NCBI GenBank assembly: GCA_031376425.1
Contig: JANMDR010000284.1
Location: 1-14,272, forward strand
Source: JANMDR01 sp031376425
GTDB lineage: Bacteria > Pseudomonadota > Gammaproteobacteria > Burkholderiales > Usitatibacteraceae
Reading direction: 5' to 3'
DNA: 14,272 bases
Below the pieces are notes generated by a model. That model did no database searches. It saw only the letters and a program-made list of their open reading frames with translations, and was not told the origin of the DNA. Positions within the stretch are counted from its first letter, which is position 1. Each line of letters opens with the position of its first letter. The position numbers and the translations under genes are program-made. Below, in pieces: positions 14,134-14,272 of this stretch.

Positions 14134-14272
14134 AGACCTCTGCACAACTGAACTTTCAATCAAGATTGCTATCAAAATAGCGTTAACAGCAAAAGAGTAA
14201 AGTGCCATGCAAGAAAGCTTTGGAAATCTTGAACTGATTGCGCGAATCAACCGAGAAAGTGCGCTGATGAAA
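14134..14272 (+). mobile_element. Possible left end of an IS5-like insertion element (partial)
   Basis: The sequence from about 14134 (AGACCTCTGCACAACTGAAC) resembles the terminal repeats AGACCTTTGCA found on some IS5-family elements of betaproteobacteria. It starts exactly where the minus-strand stub loses its protein similarity. A short non-coding leader follows, then an ATG at 14207. The other end, the inverted repeat and a target duplication are outside the window, so this is a hypothesis. Confidence 0.35.
14207..14272 (+). CDS. N-terminus of an open frame, possibly a transposase (partial, runs off right edge)
   Basis: Twenty-two codons are visible: MQESFGNLELIARINRESAL followed by Met-Lys. 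A weak AAAGAG lies about 10 nt upstream. The opening MQ-xSF-xxLE is similar in style to IS5-family transposase starts, but there is too little to identify the family. Its location just inside the presumed insertion-element end is the main support. Confidence 0.4.
   Translation, partial: MQESFGNLELIARINRESALMK

Noticed and set aside
1..14272. CRISPR arrays, tRNA or rRNA genes, prophage or defence genes
   Set aside because: No regularly spaced repeats, clover-leaf sequences or rRNA blocks were seen on either strand, and no gene resembled known defence or phage families.

Overview
The window looks like chromosomal DNA of a betaproteobacterium (Burkholderiales-like) of moderate GC. This is inferred from gene content: a dihaem SoxD next to SoxC, a DUF6502-DUF5666 lipoprotein pair, and moaD/moaE/mobB. 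There is no rRNA, tRNA or marker gene to confirm it. Genes are tightly packed. The longest non-coding stretches are about 125-170 bp and most of them hold palindromic operator-like sites.

Layout, left to right. (1) Positions 1-2288, minus strand: soxC and soxD, the sulfane dehydrogenase SoxCD. soxD runs off the left edge just after its second haem motif. (2) Positions 2289-2855: a 150 bp divergent control region and an ArsR-family regulator. Its two cysteines have the 66-residue spacing of the persulfide sensors SqrR and BigR. Two tandem 18-bp imperfect palindromes lie in the region it shares with soxC. (3) Positions 2858-3907: a low-specificity threonine aldolase, 2 nt behind the regulator. 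(4) Positions 3923-4258, minus: a DUF2834 membrane protein. (5) Positions 4404-7633: an operon of a flavoprotein and a DUF2855 protein, divergent from a TetR regulator. Between them are two identical 15-bp palindromes that overlap good promoter elements in both directions. (6) Positions 7658-11526, minus: six closely spaced genes, read as DUF6502, DUF5666 lipoprotein, mobB, moaD, moaE and DUF2237. This is a molybdenum-cofactor block and possibly a single transcription unit. (7) Positions 11654-13411, plus: two tandem paralogous secreted proteins. (8) Positions 13506-14036: msrA. (9) The right end: what looks like the C-terminal stub of a DUF72-like gene, cut by the left end of a possible insertion element whose first codons begin at 14207.

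How the genes may work together. SoxC needs molybdopterin, so moaD/moaE a few kb away could serve it, although mobB points to guanine-dinucleotide enzymes elsewhere in the genome. The persulfide-sensor-like repressor beside soxCD suggests that SoxCD is induced by sulfane sulfur. The TetR/flavoprotein/DUF2855 module is a self-contained, ligand-inducible redox operon of unknown substrate and the best candidate here for an undescribed system. All functional statements come from reading motifs by eye. No database search was possible.
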